In this document: positions 45,099 through 57,750 of the stretch, piece by piece
Layout: each line of letters opens with the position of its first letter
Position numbering within the stretch: the first letter of the stretch is position 1
Source: Stutzerimonas stutzeri
GTDB lineage: Bacteria > Pseudomonadota > Gammaproteobacteria > Pseudomonadales > Pseudomonadaceae
Direction: 5' to 3'
DNA length: 64,000 nt
NCBI RefSeq assembly: GCF_000952685.1
Contig: NZ_JYHV01000011.1
Span: 1 to 64,000, forward strand
Notes under the pieces: model-generated
The model's database searches: none
What the model was told of the DNA's origin: nothing
What the model saw: the letters and a program-made list of their open reading frames with translations, nothing else
Program-made: the position numbers and the translations under genes

Positions 45099-46950
45099 TT
45101 CTCCGACGCTCGTTGCCCATCCTGCTGCATCCACTTCCCGCGGCCTTGATGCTTGGCGCGGTAGAGCGCCTGGTCCGCTGCCTTGTAGAGCTGAGCGAAG
45201 TCCTCCGCGTGATGGGGAAAGAACGCAGCGCCAACGCTGATCGTGACCGCCAGGCTAATCTCGCCATGGGGTACGGGTTGCGACAGCTCCTGCAGCAATC
45301 GCTCGGCGATGCGTCCGGCTACCTGCTCTACATTTGGACCAGTCAACAGCACGGCGAACTCATCGCCGCCGAGGCGGGCTGCCATGTCGTTGTCGCGAAG
45401 CTGGCTGGCAAGGCGCTGGCCTAACGTGCGCAGCAGCAGGTCGCCGGCATCGTGGCCGTGCTTGTCGTTGATAGGTTTGAAATGGTCCAGGTCGATCAGC
45501 AGCAGGGCGACGGATTCGTGGCGGCGTCGAGCGTCGCTCAACGCCATCTCGACACGCTCGATGAGATAGCGGCGGTTGGGCAGCTCGGTCAGCGGGTCGT
45601 GGAAGGCGACCTGCTTCAATTCGACCTCCCGTTCGCTGAGATGTCGGTTGGCTTCGGCGAGCTCGGCGGTGCGGGTTTCCACGGCGAGGCTGAGCTGCTC
45701 GGCGCTGGCTTGAACCTGTTTCAGTCGTGCGGTCTTTTCCTTATCGGCATGTTCCAGAGCTGCTGCCCGCTCCTGCTTGAGGATCTGGATGCGGTAGGCC
45801 AGCGCGAAGGAGAACAGGATGGATTCCGCGGTCACCGCCAGTGGGAAGAGGTAGGCGTTCCAGGCCGCGGGCTGAACCACACCGGTGGCACGTAGCAAAA
45901 GCAGATTGACGCTACCTAGGATCACGCCGAAACCGAGCAGATAAAGCAATGCTGGGAAGTAACCCTGACGCCAGCGACGGAACGACGCCCACAGCGAGGC
46001 AGGGATGGCGGTGAGCGCCAGCGCCACGAATACCCAGGCGCCGAACGCGCGCCAGCCAAAGGCATTGAGCAGCACGGCGGTGACATAAAGGGTCAAGGCA
46101 AAGGTCAGTAGGCGGTGCGCCCAGGGCACGAACTGGCGCGTCTGCAAAAGCGTCTGGGTGAAGCGGCAGGCACTGAAACCCCATAGCGCCGGGATGCTGA
46201 TGCGGTCGAGCCAGAAGGGTACCGGGCCGTCCGGCCAGAGGTACTGAAAGCCATGGCCGGTCATCGCCAGGATCATCAGTAACGCGCCGCTGGTCGTTAC
46301 CACATACCAGAAGTAGGCGTTGTCGTGCAGGCTGAGAAAGATGAACAGGTTGTACAACAGCATCGCCAGGATGACGCCATAAATCAGGCCGAGAAACAGG
46401 TTCTCGCCTACCGCCTGTTCCTGCAACGCGTCGAGCTGCCAGACCTTGAGTGGAAAGGAATTGCCGGCCGGGTCGTAGCTGCGCAGATAGAAGGTTGATG
46501 GCTGTTGGTCGCTGAGCTGCGGAAGGCGAACAGCATGCGCCGATAGGCATGGTCACGTCCTTCGTCAAAACTCACCAGCTCTCCGGATTGCCGCTCAATC
46601 CAGCCGCCGTTGCCGTCCGGCAAATAGATGCGGAGGTCCTTAAGGGTGACCGATCCGACCTCCAGCCACCACTGCGATGGCGCGTCGCTATTTCGTTGCA
46701 GGCTGACGCGGATCCACCAGGGGTGCGGGCTTTGCCCGACACTGGCTTTGCCCTCGGCTGGCTGAAAGCGCGCCTGAACCTCTGGGCGGTGCAGGTCGGC
46801 CACGCTCAGTTGCGCACCTGGGTCCGCCAGCAACGCAACCTGCTCGTTCAAGCTGCGACCACTGTCGCTGGCGTCGAGGACGGCGGTTTCGGCATGGGCT
46901 GAGCCCTGGTTGCAAAGGCTCAGAAGCAAGGCGAAAAGGACGGTGCGCAC
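45086..46950 (-). pseudogene. nicD: Frameshifted 7TMR-DISM diguanylate cyclase (nicD-like)
   Basis: Two minus-strand frames together make one membrane diguanylate cyclase. The upstream part (GTG 46950 to about 46526) gives a signal peptide ending NQGSAHAE and a 7TMR-DISMED2 periplasmic sensor (PHPWWIRVSLQRNSD, DLRIYLPDGNGGW). The downstream part (from about 46525) continues the sensor as LPQLSDQQPSTFYLRSYDP. It then has seven transmembrane segments, a coiled coil and a GGDEF domain with ARLGGDEF and an RxxD inhibitory site five residues before it. One missing C in the run at 46525-46526 explains the break. P. aeruginosa NicD (PA4929), which acts in nutrient-induced biofilm dispersion, sits at the same place beside alr. 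It could be a true mutation, a phase-variable state or a sequencing error. Confidence 0.82.
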
Positions 46951-47114
46951 CGAATACTCCCGGGCTTGAGGCAATATTGTCGCGCGATTATAGCGGGCGA
47001 AAGTGACAAGGCGCGCGCCCGTCGCGAAGGCCGATAAGACCCCGCGTAGCAGTCGGATTTGGTCATTTTTTGTGCTATATTCCGCGCCCGTTTTCGTTGC
47101 CCCGGTTCCTCGCC

Positions 47115-49400
<2,286 letters not shown>

Positions 49401-49448
49401 TAGCCGCTATCAGCGGCTCTGGCCACTTCACGACTGGGCAGGGCGCGC

Positions 49449-51413
49449 TTAGTCCTTGAAGGCAAGCGTCGCCTGGTTCAGTTCGCTGGCCAGGTGCATC
49501 ATCCGTTCGCTCTGCTCGCGGCCGCGATTGATGTGCGCCAGATTGCTGTCACCGAGCTGATGGATGCGTTCGCTGTGATCGCGGATCTCGCTTACCGCCT
49601 CGCTCTGCTGTGCGGTGGCATCGGCAATCTGCACGGCCATATGTTCGATTGAGCCGATAGTGACGACGATCTGATTGAGTGCGGAGTCGGCGGTTTCGGC
49701 CAGCTGGGCGGTCGCTTCGGCATGATTGACCTGCGTTCGCATGGCCTCGACGGATTGGTGGGCGGCCAGCTGCAGGTTGCCGATCAACTGCTGAATTTCA
49801 TCGGTGGCGCCACTGGTACGCTGCGCCAGTGTGCGCACCTCGTCGGCGACTACGGCGAAACCGCGACCTTGCTCGCCAGCTCTGGCGGCCTCGATCGCGG
49901 CATTCAACGCCAGCAGATTGGTCTGCTCGGCGATCGAGCGAATCACGGTCAGCACTTTGCCGATGGTGCCGGTTTCGTCGGCCAGATGCTCAATCGCGCG
50001 TGCGTTGTTTTGCACTTCGCTAACCAGACTATGCAACCCCGTCAGACTTTTGCTGATGACGGTCTGGCCGTGGTTGACCGCCTGGCTTGCGGCGCGACCG
50101 GCTTCGGCCGTCTGCCCGGCACCGTTGGCCACGGCCTGGATGGTTGCTTCCAGTTCCTCCAGAGAGTCTCGAATCTGAGCGGTATCGCTGTTCTGGCGGC
50201 TGGCGCTCTGATGCAGATCACCGCTCAGTTCCGCGAGGCTGCGGCTATTGCCGGTTACCGCCTGGGCATGCTGGCGCAGCGTGCCGACGAGGGTGAGTAA
50301 ATAGCTGCGCAGCTGGTTGAGCGAGGCACCGATCTCGTTCATTTCCGGCGTTCGGAAACGAAGCCCGATGGGCTTCTCGAAATTACCTCCCGCCCAGGCT
50401 GAAAGGACGGGTACAAGCTGCCCCAGTGCGCGCGTCAGCTGGCGCTGCAAGCGATCGATCGCAAGGGCAATCAGCAATATCAGGGCGATGATCGTGCCCT
50501 GAATAATGCGTACTTCCGATTGGATCCGTCCATGCTCGGCGCGTATCACCGGCTCCAGCTCGGCAAGCGCACGTTGCAGGGCGGCGATTTTCTGTTCGCT
50601 GCTGGCCAACAGTTCGCTGCGCTGGAGGATCAGTTCGCGAGTCCGCTGAAGCTCGCCGGGATAGCGTTTGATCAGAGCGAGCAAGTCGCGCTTGAGCGAG
50701 ATGCCCTGGTCTTCGCTGGTCGGCCCCTGTGGTTGGTCATCCAGATCAAGCAATGCGGCGAAAGCGCTGGCGCCGGAGCGTTGTTCGGTTGCGATGCCAA
50801 GCAGGGGCAGCGAATCAAGTTTGCTGGCTTCTTCGCCCAGCGCCTGCAGAGCCTGCCCCACTTCCGTCGCCAATTCGTCCCGCCCGCTGCTCACCAGCTT
50901 GCCGCGTGCATGGCTGAGGCGCAGCAGCTGGCGGACGGACTCGAACAGGGGCATCTGGTATCGGCTTGCAGTCGGCTGAGTGCTTTGCGTCGTGTAACGC
51001 TGCAACTGCGCCAGCGCGCCGGCCATCTCCCGTTCGGCCTGCAAGAGCAGACCCTGTGGATCTCCGGCGAGTTTGCCAGCAGCCAGAAGCTCAGTGGCAG
51101 TGAACTGATTGAGCTGCGCAAGGCTGGGCCGTAGACGGTCGGCGAACTGGCTCGGCAAGACCGCTACATCGTCTGCCAGACTGTCCAGCGCCTGCATCGC
51201 GGCGTTGTGGCGTACCGCGTTGCCGTCAGCTAGATAACCGTGGATGTTACTGGCAACTTCATGTTCGAAGCGTTGCGAAAGGCCCAGGTAGCGATCCATC
51301 AGCTGATAGGGACGCTGTAGCGCCCGCTCCGACCACCAGAGCGTGATGCCTAATGCGAGGCAGATTGCAACGAGCAGGCATGTGTTGAGGGTGGTGATCG
51401 ACTTCAGACGCAT
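49449..51413 (-). CDS. Methyl-accepting chemotaxis protein with helical periplasmic sensor
   Basis: This 654-residue chemoreceptor has a first transmembrane segment at about 9-27, an all-helical periplasmic region of about 275 residues and a second segment at about 305-325. A HAMP-like part follows ([20 protein letters not shown]), then a signalling coiled coil with the tip [20 protein letters not shown]. The length and helicity of the sensor resemble helical bimodular (HBM-type) sensors, which bind organic acids in P. putida McpS, but the ligand here is unknown. No NWETF-like CheR tether is present at the C-terminus. It follows the diguanylate cyclase gene by 48 nt and is probably in one transcript with it. 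Confidence 0.9.
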   Translation of the reverse strand: MRLKSITTLNTCLLVAICLALGITLWWSERALQRPYQLMDRYLGLSQRFEHEVASNIHGYLADGNAVRHNAAMQALDSLADDVAVLPSQFADRLRPSLAQLNQFTATELLAAGKLAGDPQGLLLQAEREMAGALAQLQRYTTQSTQPTASRYQMPLFESVRQLLRLSHARGKLVSSGRDELATEVGQALQALGEEASKLDSLPLLGIATEQRSGASAFAALLDLDDQPQGPTSEDQGISLKRDLLALIKRYPGELQRTRELILQRSELLASSEQKIAALQRALAELEPVIRAEHGRIQSEVRIIQGTIIALILLIALAIDRLQRQLTRALGQLVPVLSAWAGGNFEKPIGLRFRTPEMNEIGASLNQLRSYLLTLVGTLRQHAQAVTGNSRSLAELSGDLHQSASRQNSDTAQIRDSLEELEATIQAVANGAGQTAEAGRAASQAVNHGQTVISKSLTGLHSLVSEVQNNARAIEHLADETGTIGKVLTVIRSIAEQTNLLALNAAIEAARAGEQGRGFAVVADEVRTLAQRTSGATDEIQQLIGNLQLAAHQSVEAMRTQVNHAEATAQLAETADSALNQIVVTIGSIEHMAVQIADATAQQSEAVSEIRDHSERIHQLGDSNLAHINRGREQSERMMHLASELNQATLAFKD

Positions 51414-51461
51414 CCTGACCTCCGGTCGTTGGGGAGGTCAGCAATGTATGGCTATTTGATG

Positions 51462-53075
51462 TCACTCGCGTGACAGGAGGAACCGCTCTACTCGGTTACG
51501 ACCGGCGTTTTTCGCACGATAAAGCGCTTCATCTGCTTGTTGGGTCAGCGACTTGATGTCGGCGTCTGGCGTCAGTTCGGCGATACCACAACTGAAGGTG
51601 CAGCAGAGATCCGCCTGTTGCGCCGGATAGCGTATCTCGGCAAAACGCTGACGGATATCGTCGAGCACTTTCACCGCGTCTTCCGCCTGGGTATCTGGCA
51701 GCACCACAGCGAACTCCTCGCCGCCATAGCGACCGATATGGTCGGTCTTGCGCAGACGCTGCTTGAGGAACAGGGCCAGGCTCTTGATGACCCGGTCGCC
51801 CATGGGGTGTCCATAGGTGTCGTTGACCTTCTTGAAATGGTCGATATCGATCATGGCGAAGCACAGTGGCTGGCCGTCGCGGCGTGCGCGTGAGCTGGCA
51901 TCCTCGAGCAATTGCAGGCTGTGTGTATGGTTGTAGAGCCCGGTGAGGCTATCACGAACGATTCTGGCCTTAAGGTTGCGTGCTCGCTCGGCACGGGTGC
52001 GCACTGTGGCGATCAGATGGCTGGGCTTGATCGGTTTGGTCAGGAAATCATCGCCCCCTTCATTCATCGCATCGAGCTGTTTTTCGAGGTCGTCTTCTGC
52101 CGACAGGTAGATGATCGGTACGCTCACGTAGCGTTCGTGCTGACGAATCACCTTGGCCAACTCGGTACCCATGCATTCAGGCATGTACATGTCGAGGATG
52201 ATCAGGTCGGGTTGAAACTCGGCCAAATAGTTGATGGCCTGAATCGGCTCGTTGAGCGTCTGGGTGATTATCCCGGCATTGTTCAGAACCCGCTCGGTGT
52301 GCGTCGCCTGTGCACGTGAATCATCGATGATGAGCACCCGGAAAGGCTCGTAGTGGGCGGTACGGGTGAAAATTTCGATCTTTTCCAGCAGGTTCGAAGC
52401 GTCAATGGTGCCGGTAAAGAATTCCAGCCCACCGGCACGTACGGCGGCCAGCCGCATCGGGGTATCCGTTTCCTGATGGCTGAAGAAGATCAATGGCAGC
52501 TTCTCCTCCAGACCTTGCTGCACGCGTTCGGCGAGCTTCAGGCCTTCACCGGAGCCGTTGAAGTCGACATCCATGACCAGCGCCGCGGGATGGCGCTCAT
52601 GCATGGCGGCCAGAAATTCGCTGTCGCTGGTGAAAGCCCGAGCGGCCATGCTGAAGAATTCGAGTTGCCGGACCACATGCTTGGCGCGCTCATGGTCGTC
52701 CAGCGCGATGTAGACGGGCTTGCTCAACGGCGGAACGTAGCCCGATTGCCCACGCGGGTCGCCGTGACGAAGACCGGTACGCGCGAGGCGATAGACCAAT
52801 TGACTGAGCGTGGCGATGGTGTCGCTCGATAAACGTCCGCGGTTGTCCTTGATATCAGCCAGGCAGCTATCGATGCCGAGTGCCAGTTGGCGATGCTCGG
52901 TCTGCTCGAAGCGCTCGGCAAATCGACGCAAGCGCTGATTGGCGTCAGCGAGCGCGGTCCGGTAGTTGTCGTTCCATTCGCCGCGCTGCAGCTGTTGCCA
53001 GACTTCGAGCACCTCGCGTGCCTGATGAATGACTCGTTGCGCGAAGTGCTGTTTTAGTTCTTCCTGGTCCGACAT
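51462..53075 (-). CDS. Diguanylate cyclase response regulator with tandem receivers (REC-REC-GGDEF)
   Basis: This 537-residue soluble protein has a helical N-terminus (1-105), a first receiver (about 118-240) and a second receiver (about 246-365), then GGDEF (about 370-535). The second receiver is canonical (Asp251/Asp252, phospho-acceptor Asp295, Lys347). The first keeps Asp169 in LVMDVDF but has Gly/Thr where the conserved lysine should be. The active site is GGEEF at 451-455, with RxxD (442-445) exactly five residues upstream, an inhibitory site for cyclic di-GMP. It should make cyclic di-GMP from GTP under phosphorylation control. It is paired with a chemoreceptor downstream. Confidence 0.9.
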   Translation of the reverse strand: MSDQEELKQHFAQRVIHQAREVLEVWQQLQRGEWNDNYRTALADANQRLRRFAERFEQTEHRQLALGIDSCLADIKDNRGRLSSDTIATLSQLVYRLARTGLRHGDPRGQSGYVPPLSKPVYIALDDHERAKHVVRQLEFFSMAARAFTSDSEFLAAMHERHPAALVMDVDFNGSGEGLKLAERVQQGLEEKLPLIFFSHQETDTPMRLAAVRAGGLEFFTGTIDASNLLEKIEIFTRTAHYEPFRVLIIDDSRAQATHTERVLNNAGIITQTLNEPIQAINYLAEFQPDLIILDMYMPECMGTELAKVIRQHERYVSVPIIYLSAEDDLEKQLDAMNEGGDDFLTKPIKPSHLIATVRTRAERARNLKARIVRDSLTGLYNHTHSLQLLEDASSRARRDGQPLCFAMIDIDHFKKVNDTYGHPMGDRVIKSLALFLKQRLRKTDHIGRYGGEEFAVVLPDTQAEDAVKVLDDIRQRFAEIRYPAQQADLCCTFSCGIAELTPDADIKSLTQQADEALYRAKNAGRNRVERFLLSRE

Positions 53076-53289
53076 GTCCGGTTCCCTGGCCCGCTGCCGC
53101 AGTGCTTTCAGAGGTCGCTATGGTGGCGTGATGCTACCACTGTATGGGCGTTGCAAAGGCGCTGTATAAGCGGTCTGGTTCTCATTATGGGGCTTGCTGT
53201 GGATGAGCTGCGTTATAGTGGTTCACACGCCGTAACGCTCCCCGTTACCGGTGGTCGAATCTTGAACTCCGAAAGAAGGACAGACGCCC

Positions 53290-54345
53290 ATGTTGGACTG
53301 GAAGAACCGCTTTGGCCGCCTCGGCTCATCGGGAAATACCGCCAGAGCGGAAGGGGCGACACGTAACCCGCTAGTGCTGGCTCTCGCCGTGGCGATCGGA
53401 CTCTACTTGCTGGTTGCGCTGCTGGTGGGCTGGTACTGGAGCTCTGAGCCCGACCGCTTCCCAGTGCAACAGCATGTGCGGCAAGCAGCCGAAACGTCAC
53501 AACGGCAGATCGTCAACGGCTACACCACGGTCGAAACGCTCAGGCAGGTTGCCAGCACCCTGCTGGACAAGCCGGGTGGCTACCTGACCAACGACATCGC
53601 GCCTCCCGGCCTGTGGCTGGATAACATGCCCAGCTGGGAATACGGCGTGCTGGTTCAGGTTCGTGACCTCAGCCGTGCGCTACGCAAGGATTTCGCGCGT
53701 TCCCAGTCCCAGTCTACTGAGGATGCCGACCTGTCCAAGGCCGAACCCTTGTTCAATTTCGACAATCGCAGCTGGGCGCTGCCGGCTAGCGAATCGGAAT
53801 ACCGTAACGGCATCCGCTTCCTGGATCGCTATTTGGCACGCCTGAGCGATCCCGCGCCCAAGGCGCAATTCTATTCGCGCGCCGACAATCTCAATAACTG
53901 GCTGGGGGATGTAGGGACCCGGCTGGGGTCGCTGTCGCAGCGACTGTCGGCCAGCGTCGGCCGGGTACGCCTGGATGCCCGCGTGGCACCTGAGTTGGAA
54001 CGTGAAGGGGTACAGCAGGTGGTCGAGGAACAACGCGTCGAGACGTCCTGGCTGCAGATCGACAACGTGTTTTACGAAGCGCGAGGGCAAGCTTGGGCCT
54101 TGTCGCATCTGCTGCGTGCCATCGAAGTGGACTTCGCTGACGTGTTGGCCAAGAAGAACGCGGCGATCAGCGTCAGGCAGATCATTCGTGAACTCGAGGC
54201 GGCACAGGAGCCGCTCTGGAGTCCGATGGTGCTCAACGGCAGCGGTTATGGTGTGCTGGCCAACCATTCGCTGGTGATGGCGAACTATATCTCGCGGGCC
54301 AATGCGGCGATCATCGATCTGCGCAATCTGCTGTCGCAGGGGTAA
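53290..54345 (+). CDS. DUF2333 family protein
   Basis: This 351-residue protein has a short cytosolic N-terminus and one transmembrane segment (about 30-55, VLALAVAIGLYLLVALLVGW). A large, mostly helical periplasmic domain of about 295 residues follows. It matches the uncharacterised DUF2333 family conserved in pseudomonads. Function is unknown. It is convergent with pilR, 38 nt away. Confidence 0.85.
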   Translation: MLDWKNRFGRLGSSGNTARAEGATRNPLVLALAVAIGLYLLVALLVGWYWSSEPDRFPVQQHVRQAAETSQRQIVNGYTTVETLRQVASTLLDKPGGYLTNDIAPPGLWLDNMPSWEYGVLVQVRDLSRALRKDFARSQSQSTEDADLSKAEPLFNFDNRSWALPASESEYRNGIRFLDRYLARLSDPAPKAQFYSRADNLNNWLGDVGTRLGSLSQRLSASVGRVRLDARVAPELEREGVQQVVEEQRVETSWLQIDNVFYEARGQAWALSHLLRAIEVDFADVLAKKNAAISVRQIIRELEAAQEPLWSPMVLNGSGYGVLANHSLVMANYISRANAAIIDLRNLLSQG

Positions 54346-54351
54346 AGCTCA

Positions 54352-54371
54352 GGCGGCTCTTAGGGGCCGCC
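54352..54371. terminator. Weak convergent hairpin between the DUF2333 gene and pilR
   Basis: GGCGGC and GCCGCC can pair across an 8-nt loop in the 38-nt space between two convergent genes. No T-run follows on either strand, so termination is only likely by position. Confidence 0.35.
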
Positions 54372-54383
54372 GCCGCTTGCGGT

Positions 54384-55724
54384 TCAATCCAGTCCGAGCT
54401 TCTTCAACCGGTAGCGCATGGAGCGGAACGACAGGCCCAGACGCTGGGCCGCCGCGGTGCGATTCCAGCGGGTTTCCTCCAGTGCCTGCATGATCAGCTT
54501 GCGCTCGATTTCCTCGAGGTGGTCTTCGAGATTGTCGATCTGCGCAAGGCTTGCCTCGCCGTTTTCGGCTATGCCCGGCGCGTCGGACAGGCGCAGATCG
54601 CTGGGTTTGATTTCCTCACCTTCACAGAGTGTGTAGGCGCGCTCCAGCATGTTTTCCAGCTCGCGTACGTTGCCCGGGAATCGATAGCTCTGCAGTTTCG
54701 CCAGCGCATCGGGATGCAGGCGGGCGGCCGTATCGCCACATTCCTGGGCGAGGCGACGGAGCATGACCTCGGCCAACTGGGCAATGTCTTCGCGGCGCTC
54801 GCGCAGCGGCGGCACACGTAGCTCGATGACATTCAGGCGATAGTACAAATCCTGGCGAAAACGCCCAGCGGTGACTTCGTTGGCCAGATCCTTATGCGTA
54901 GCGCAGAGAATCCGTACATCGACCACGACTTCCTTGGACCCGCCAACCGAACGCACGGCTTTTTCCTGAATGGCGCGCAGCAGCTTCACTTGCATTGGCA
55001 AGGGAAGGTCGGCCACCTCATCGAGAAACAGCGTGCCACCATTGGCTGCCTGGAACAGACCCGGTTTGTCTTCCATGGCACCGGTGAAACTGCCTTTCTT
55101 ATGCCCGAAGAACTCGCTTTCCATCAATTCCGACGGGATCGCACCACAGTTGACCGGAACGAATGGACGTTCATGACGTGGGCCCTGCTCATGGATCAGC
55201 CGTGCCACCAGTTCCTTGCCGCTGCCCGACTCACCGCTGATATAGACCGGCGCCTGGCTGCGCGCCAGTTTGCCGATCTGCTTGCGCAGCACGTTCATAG
55301 GGGGCGAGGCGCCGAGCAAGCGACTATCGACCGTCAGCTCGTTGGGGTTCGGATTACGCAGCCGCAGCGCGGTGTTGACCAGTTCGCGTAGCCGCCCGAG
55401 ATCCACCGGCTTGGTCAGAAAATCGAAAGCTCCGGCCTTGAGCGCACCGATGGCGGTGTCGAGGCTGCCATAGGCAGTGATCATTGCCACGGGCAGGTGC
55501 GGATACTGCTGCTGAATGAACTGCACCAACTCCAGTCCGCAGCCGTCCGGCAGACGCATGTCAGTCAGGCATAAATCATAGTGCTCGCGCGCCAGGCACT
55601 CGCGAGCTTCCTTGAGATTGCGGGCGCTGCGGGTGTCCAGCTTCATGCGTCCAAGGGTGATCTCCAGGAGTTCCCGGATATCGGGTTCGTCATCGATGAT
55701 CAGCGCTTTCTGGCGGGCGGTCAT
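54384..55724 (-). CDS. pilR: Type IV pilus response regulator PilR (sigma-54 activator)
   Basis: PilR is the NtrC-type activator of pilA transcription. The 446-residue protein has a receiver (Asp11/Asp12, acceptor Asp55 in LCLTDMRLPDG) and an AAA+ domain with Walker A GESGSGKEL, the sigma-54 contact loop GSFTGA and GTLFLDEVADLP. A Fis-type helix-turn-helix ends it (WNRTAAAQRLGLSFRSMRYRL). It follows pilS in the same direction after 110 nt. Confidence 0.96.
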   Translation of the reverse strand: MTARQKALIIDDEPDIRELLEITLGRMKLDTRSARNLKEARECLAREHYDLCLTDMRLPDGCGLELVQFIQQQYPHLPVAMITAYGSLDTAIGALKAGAFDFLTKPVDLGRLRELVNTALRLRNPNPNELTVDSRLLGASPPMNVLRKQIGKLARSQAPVYISGESGSGKELVARLIHEQGPRHERPFVPVNCGAIPSELMESEFFGHKKGSFTGAMEDKPGLFQAANGGTLFLDEVADLPLPMQVKLLRAIQEKAVRSVGGSKEVVVDVRILCATHKDLANEVTAGRFRQDLYYRLNVIELRVPPLRERREDIAQLAEVMLRRLAQECGDTAARLHPDALAKLQSYRFPGNVRELENMLERAYTLCEGEEIKPSDLRLSDAPGIAENGEASLAQIDNLEDHLEEIERKLIMQALEETRWNRTAAAQRLGLSFRSMRYRLKKLGLD

Positions 55725-55834
55725 GGTCTCGGTCTTTTAGCTGACGGGTGGCGCGGGGCCGCAATGTTAACGCTACAGTGCGTGCTTTGTACCGCGACCG
55801 TGGCTGATTGTGACCTGTGCCTGCTTGGCACGCC

Positions 55835-57427
55835 TCAGCTCAGCTTACGCGGATGCGCGAAAACGATGCGAAAACAGCTGCCACCCTCATCTCGTTCACG
55901 ATAGTCCAGGCGTGCTTGATTGCTTTCACAGAGTTCTCGTGAAATATAGAGCCCCAGGCCCGTGCCCTTGTTCTCTGTCGTGAAGAAGGGCTCGAAGATA
56001 TTCTGCAGTTGCTCGGACGGCACACCGGGCCCGTCGTCGAGGACCTCGAGCACCGGCAAATCGCTGGTCTCATCGCGGAATACCTGCAGCCATACCTGCG
56101 CCTGGCCATTTTTCTGAGCACTGTAGCGCAGGCCGTTCTGCACCAGGTTGGTCAGCACCTGGATCAGCTGGTTCGGATCCATGCGAGTCTGCAGCGAGCT
56201 GCCGCGGGTTTCCACGTGTATGCGCTGGTCAGGCGGCAGCGACTCGCGAAATTCGCTGGCGAACCGGTGTACCCAATACTTTAGGTCCAGCAACTGCGGT
56301 TCGGCTTGCCGGCGGCGTGACAGCTGAAGCACGTTCTCGATGACCAGATTCATGCGTCGAGAATGATCCTGAATGATCTGCGTCAGACGCAAATCGCCTG
56401 CATCCAGCGCGTCGGATTCCTGTAGCAGCTGCGCCGCATGACTGATTGCGCCGAGCGGATTGCGGATCTCGTGGGCGATGCTGGCGGTTAGTCGGCCGAG
56501 CGAGGCGAGCTTGAGCTGCTGGGCCTTCTGCGCGATTTGCGAGGTGTCTTCAAGAAAAATCAGGGTGTCCTGCTTTACCCCATGCTGCAGCGCGGCGAAG
56601 CTTGGTTGCAGCGTGGCGCCGTCCGGCGTTGCCTTGAAGTTGCGCGGGCGCAGGGTTGGATTGTCGCGCCATTGCTGAAGCGCTCTGATCAGCTCGGGGC
56701 AGCGAGGGGCCAGACGCTCGCCGGTCAATGATTGCTGGCCGAGCAGCTCAAGTGCGCCTTGGTTGGCCAGCAGCACGCGCTCCTGCGGGTCGAGCACGAT
56801 GATCCCGGTGCGCATACGCTGCAGGATCTGGGCATTCAGCGCTTCGAGATTGGCGACTTCCTCGGCACGTTGGCGGGCGAGTGTTTCGCTGACCTGCAGC
56901 CGTCGAGTCAGGCCTTGCACCAGCAGCGCGGCGGCAAAGCATAGCGTGCCCAGCGCCGCGGCCTGGACGTACTGACTGCTGGCCGCGGTGTCGCTGAGGC
57001 TGAGGTAGAAGGTCAGGTAGATGAGGCCGGTCGCGGCCACCGCGGCGATGAAAAAGCCGATGCGCCCGTGCAGCAGAATGTTGGCGATGGCGACTGCGAC
57101 AATCAGCAGGTTGCCGATCCCGCTGGGTGTGCCGCCGGCGAAATAGAACAGTGCCGCGAGCAGGGTGACGTCCAGCAGCGCGAGCGCCAGCACCGGCAGC
57201 TCCCGCTTCGGGTTCTGCAGCAGCACGGCGATGAGGATGTTGAGAATCAGATAGAGCCAGGCGCCGTGGTAAAACGCCGCCGGGTTGATCATGCGCATCA
57301 GGTCGTTGTGCAGGTCGCTACTGATGAGCAGGACCAGCACGAGGCCGATCGCGACGCGATAAAGATGGTAGAGCCGAAGGATTCGCCGGCCCTGGAGGCC
57401 GAGAAACGTCAGGCGCTCAGTTCCCAC
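55835..57427 (-). CDS. pilS: Type IV pilus sensor histidine kinase PilS
   Basis: PilS senses membrane pilin and phosphorylates or dephosphorylates PilR. The 530-residue protein (the same length as P. aeruginosa PilS) has six N-terminal transmembrane segments after RILRLYHLYR, and a PAS domain. It then has the HisKA box SIAHEIRNPLGAISHAAQLL and an ATPase domain with DDGPGVP and NKGTGLGLYISRELCE. The end FAHPRKLS is typical. I chose the GTG at 57427 because it gives the family length; the frame runs open to an ATG at 57499. It overlaps the small upstream gene by 11 nt. Confidence 0.94.
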   Translation of the reverse strand: MGTERLTFLGLQGRRILRLYHLYRVAIGLVLVLLISSDLHNDLMRMINPAAFYHGAWLYLILNILIAVLLQNPKRELPVLALALLDVTLLAALFYFAGGTPSGIGNLLIVAVAIANILLHGRIGFFIAAVAATGLIYLTFYLSLSDTAASSQYVQAAALGTLCFAAALLVQGLTRRLQVSETLARQRAEEVANLEALNAQILQRMRTGIIVLDPQERVLLANQGALELLGQQSLTGERLAPRCPELIRALQQWRDNPTLRPRNFKATPDGATLQPSFAALQHGVKQDTLIFLEDTSQIAQKAQQLKLASLGRLTASIAHEIRNPLGAISHAAQLLQESDALDAGDLRLTQIIQDHSRRMNLVIENVLQLSRRRQAEPQLLDLKYWVHRFASEFRESLPPDQRIHVETRGSSLQTRMDPNQLIQVLTNLVQNGLRYSAQKNGQAQVWLQVFRDETSDLPVLEVLDDGPGVPSEQLQNIFEPFFTTENKGTGLGLYISRELCESNQARLDYRERDEGGSCFRIVFAHPRKLS

Positions 57428-57653
57428 CCGATTGACGGTCCTGTTCCAGGTGGGCCTGACTGCAATACCAGCGCTCTTGGCTCTGCAGCGCCTGTTCACG
57501 CGGCAGGTGCACGCCGCACTGCGCGCAGCGAACCGTCATCACGGTGGTTTCTTGCGGTTTACGGGCCGTAGTGGGCTTGCTCGTCAGTCGACGCCAGAGC
57601 CAGAACGCTGCGGCAATCAGAACGATCCAGAACAACAGGCGAAACAGACCCAT
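57417..57653 (-). CDS. Small PP0621-type membrane-anchored zinc-ribbon-like protein
   Basis: This 78-residue protein has one N-terminal transmembrane segment (about 3-20) and a Cys motif CAQCGVHLP followed by YCSQAHLEQD. Together these could bind zinc. It matches the small PP0621-type proteins found between bamD and pilS in pseudomonads. Function is unknown. Its stop overlaps the pilS start, so the two are probably translationally coupled. Confidence 0.82.
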   Translation of the reverse strand: MGLFRLLFWIVLIAAAFWLWRRLTSKPTTARKPQETTVMTVRCAQCGVHLPREQALQSQERWYCSQAHLEQDRQSGGN

Positions 57654-57750
57654 ATTTCTACTTCCTGGCTAAGCCATGCGGGCCTGCCGATCTGGCAGGC
57701 TCCGTGCGTGGTGGTGCACTCTGGTCGATGTTGCCGGTATCGTGGGCGTC

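Noticed and set aside
46408..46950. The sensor part of the 7TMR-DISM cyclase as a separate small gene
   Set aside because: Its last residues after the break lose all similarity, and the next frame resumes the same domain at once, which points to one gene with a frameshift.
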